A DNA stretch of 64,000 bases from the NCBI GenBank assembly GCA_965215845.1, contig CBDCEL010000004.1, forward strand, positions 1,178,001 to 1,242,000, read 5' to 3'. The position numbers were made by a program, and so were the translations under genes. Below, in pieces: positions 62,583 to 64,000 of the stretch; within the stretch, counting starts at the first letter, position 1; every line of letters starts with the position of its first letter. Under the pieces are notes generated by a model that worked only from the letters and a program-made list of their open reading frames with translations, had not been told where the DNA came from and ran no database searches. The stretch is from Aurantibacter_A sp965215845 (GTDB taxonomy: Bacteria; Bacteroidota; Bacteroidia; Flavobacteriales; Flavobacteriaceae).

Positions 62583-63665
62583 TTACGTTTTTTTCGCACC
62601 TAAACCAATTTCATCGCAAATATACTGTCCGTTTTCACAATACACAACCAGCTCATCTTGAATAAATTGGTTGATTTCTTCTTTTTCGAATTTGGGATAG
62701 AGTACGTGAACATTGGCCCCTGCATCCAGGGTAAAACATACATGGTTCTTTAATCTTTTGCGAAATGACCTTATTTTATCGATGATTTCAAGGGTATTGG
62801 GCTTCATAAGTATAAATGAGGGCTCACTGGTCATCATCATGGCGTGAAGCGTGAGGGCCTCGCCCTCGACAATTTTGATAAAATCTTTTAGGTTTCCCTC
62901 GGAAAAAATCGACCTTAATTTTGTCAGGTTTTTATGCGCTTGGTCGAAACGTTTTAAGGCAAAAGGATGATTGTGCATTAATTCGTGACCAACGGTGCTG
63001 CTAACCTGTTTCTGCCCTCTGTCAACAAGCAAAATTGTGTCTTGGTATTCCCTGAAGACGGAATGCACATCATACGGATATTTTATTCCGAATAAATCTG
63101 AGCTGCCCTCAACTTCATTATGTTTTCCCCAATGTACAAGTGGACCTTCAATGCTTCTTGCGGCGCTGCCCGAACCCAGCCGGGCTAAAAAGGATGCCTT
63201 TTGATTGAAAAAATCTTCGGGCATACCGGGATCCAACTGTTTCTCCAAATCCATCAGGCATAGTGCCAAAGCGCTCATTCCGGAAGCAGAAGATGCAATA
63301 CCACTGCTATGTGGAAATGAGTTCGACGTCTTTATATTAAAATGATATTTTGTGAGAAACGGAAGGTATGTCGAGACTCTGTTGAAAAAGGTGTCGATTT
63401 TGGGTCGGAAATCCGCTTTTGATTCGCCATCCAAAAAAATATCAAACGAAAAATCGTTTATGGATTCCTTCAACTTTGAGAAATGCAGCGAAGTTGTAGT
63501 CGTACATTTATTCAATGTAAAACTCAACGAAGGGTTCTCGGGAATTTGATTCGCTTTCTTCCCCCAGTATTTGACCAGTGCAATATTACTGGGAGAGCGC
63601 CATGTGATAATGCCTTCCTCGACTTGGTTGGAATAAGGTTTGGGAATAAAATCTTTTTCGGTCAT
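62583..63665 (-). CDS. mvaD: Diphosphomevalonate decarboxylase
   Basis: 360 residues from the ATG at 63665; 10 more residues would be possible from 63695 but are not typical. NIALVKYWGKKANQIPENPSLSFTLN at the start, the phosphate-binding SSGIASSASGMSALAL, LGSGSAARSI and the C-terminal TLDAGANVHVLY match MvaD. It makes isopentenyl diphosphate with ATP. First of the minus-strand set mvaD, mevalonate kinase, UbiA-like, nitrilase. It is preceded by the end of a DUF1697 gene. Confidence 0.93.
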   Translation of the reverse strand: MTEKDFIPKPYSNQVEEGIITWRSPSNIALVKYWGKKANQIPENPSLSFTLNKCTTTTSLHFSKLKESINDFSFDIFLDGESKADFRPKIDTFFNRVSTYLPFLTKYHFNIKTSNSFPHSSGIASSASGMSALALCLMDLEKQLDPGMPEDFFNQKASFLARLGSGSAARSIEGPLVHWGKHNEVEGSSDLFGIKYPYDVHSVFREYQDTILLVDRGQKQVSSTVGHELMHNHPFALKRFDQAHKNLTKLRSIFSEGNLKDFIKIVEGEALTLHAMMMTSEPSFILMKPNTLEIIDKIRSFRKRLKNHVCFTLDAGANVHVLYPKFEKEEINQFIQDELVVYCENGQYICDEIGLGAKKT

Positions 63666-63750
63666 CACGGGTTCGTTTCGACAAAGATAGCACAATGGTG
63701 AAGTTGGCGCACGGCTACAAATTGCAAGAAGAAATTACCATAAAATACTT

Positions 63751-64000
63751 TTACCGTTTTGACATTTCGAGCAGCTTTGCCGTCGTACGATAGTTTCTTG
63801 AAGTCGCTGAAACTTTTAGTTTTCGCTCAATCAAGTTATTGCTGATTTTGGCCTTACCGGCCCCAAGCTTATAGTTAAGGTAGACGCAATCATCGGTAAT
63901 TGTGAATTGCTCGCCCTGAAATTTTTCTTGACGAAATTTTTCGACAAGCTCCAACGGTGGGGTATTTTTCAAAAAGGCAAAATAAATCTGCTTGTTTTCA
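63751..64000 (-). CDS. DUF1697 family protein, C-terminal part (5' end outside window)
   Basis: The frame is open to the right edge, so the start lies outside. The fragment contains YFAFLKNTPP, VYLNYKLGAGKAKISNNLIERKL and the family-typical ending ATSRNYRTTAKLLEM. The function of DUF1697 is unknown. It ends 85 bases before mvaD in the same direction and may share its transcript. Confidence 0.8.
   Translation of the reverse strand, partial: ENKQIYFAFLKNTPPLELVEKFRQEKFQGEQFTITDDCVYLNYKLGAGKAKISNNLIERKLKVSATSRNYRTTAKLLEMSKR

Overview
The window looks like a chromosomal segment of a marine-type member of the Flavobacteriaceae (Bacteroidota). Four things point there. It carries a mevalonate pathway that includes a GYDIA-type GHMP kinase. 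Its arginine pathway uses an acylornithine carbamoyltransferase. Several promoters fit the Flavobacterium consensus TTG-N17-23-TAnnTTTG. Ribosome sites are A-rich with little Shine-Dalgarno, and many secreted proteins are lipoproteins. No phage, transposase, CRISPR array or rRNA operon is seen.

Layout. 1-1.5 kb: end of HMG-CoA reductase and a GHMP kinase. 1.5-9.5 kb: a minus-strand envelope cluster (coaX, outer-membrane barrel, TPR protein, lptC, small membrane protein, CNNM/CorC protein, PpiD-like foldase). 9.6-10.5 kb: tRNA-Phe and an unannotated 40-residue ORF bounded by hairpins. 10.5-14.3 kb: methylthioribose-kinase-like phosphotransferase overlapping an ADP-ribosylglycohydrolase lipoprotein, then a GH32 fructan hydrolase. 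14.4-18.2 kb: an arsenosugar cluster (rhodanese, TIGR04282-type glycosyltransferase, purine nucleoside phosphorylase, ArsM, TIGR04283-type glycosyltransferase). 18.2-28.5 kb: amidase, TetR regulator with a visible operator, diheme cytochrome and isoquinoline-oxidoreductase-like molybdoenzyme, CocE-type hydrolase followed by a fossil of the molybdoenzyme 3' end, serine hydrolase, and a LytS/LytTR two-component pair. 28.9-33.7 kb: minus-strand envelope genes (DUF547, barrel, GH113-like hydrolase, lipoprotein, BamA-like barrel). 33.9-41.1 kb: FAD oxidoreductase with a membrane polyferredoxin, MORN-like protein, and three polysaccharide or glycolipid glycosyltransferases.

41.2-51.4 kb is a nearly complete arginine biosynthesis operon (GNAT, argG, argC, proC, argD, acylornithine carbamoyltransferase, an SDR, argB, argE, argH). 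Immediately upstream is an unannotated 22-codon ORF ending in four consecutive Arg codons, a proline and a stop, directly after a good promoter -7 box and before competing hairpins. I read it as an arginine-sensing leader peptide (attenuator); it is the most interesting item in the window.

51.5-59.5 kb: LysM/Kbp-like protein, DinB protein, pseudouridine synthase, S9 peptidase, LVIVD lipoprotein, transglutaminase-like lipoprotein, and a His/Glu/Pro repeat lipoprotein. 59.7-64 kb: nitrilase, UbiA-family prenyltransferase, mevalonate kinase, diphosphomevalonate decarboxylase and the end of a DUF1697 protein. Together with the left edge this covers most of isoprenoid synthesis. Dispersed palindromic intergenic repeats occur at several places, notably inside the arginine operon.
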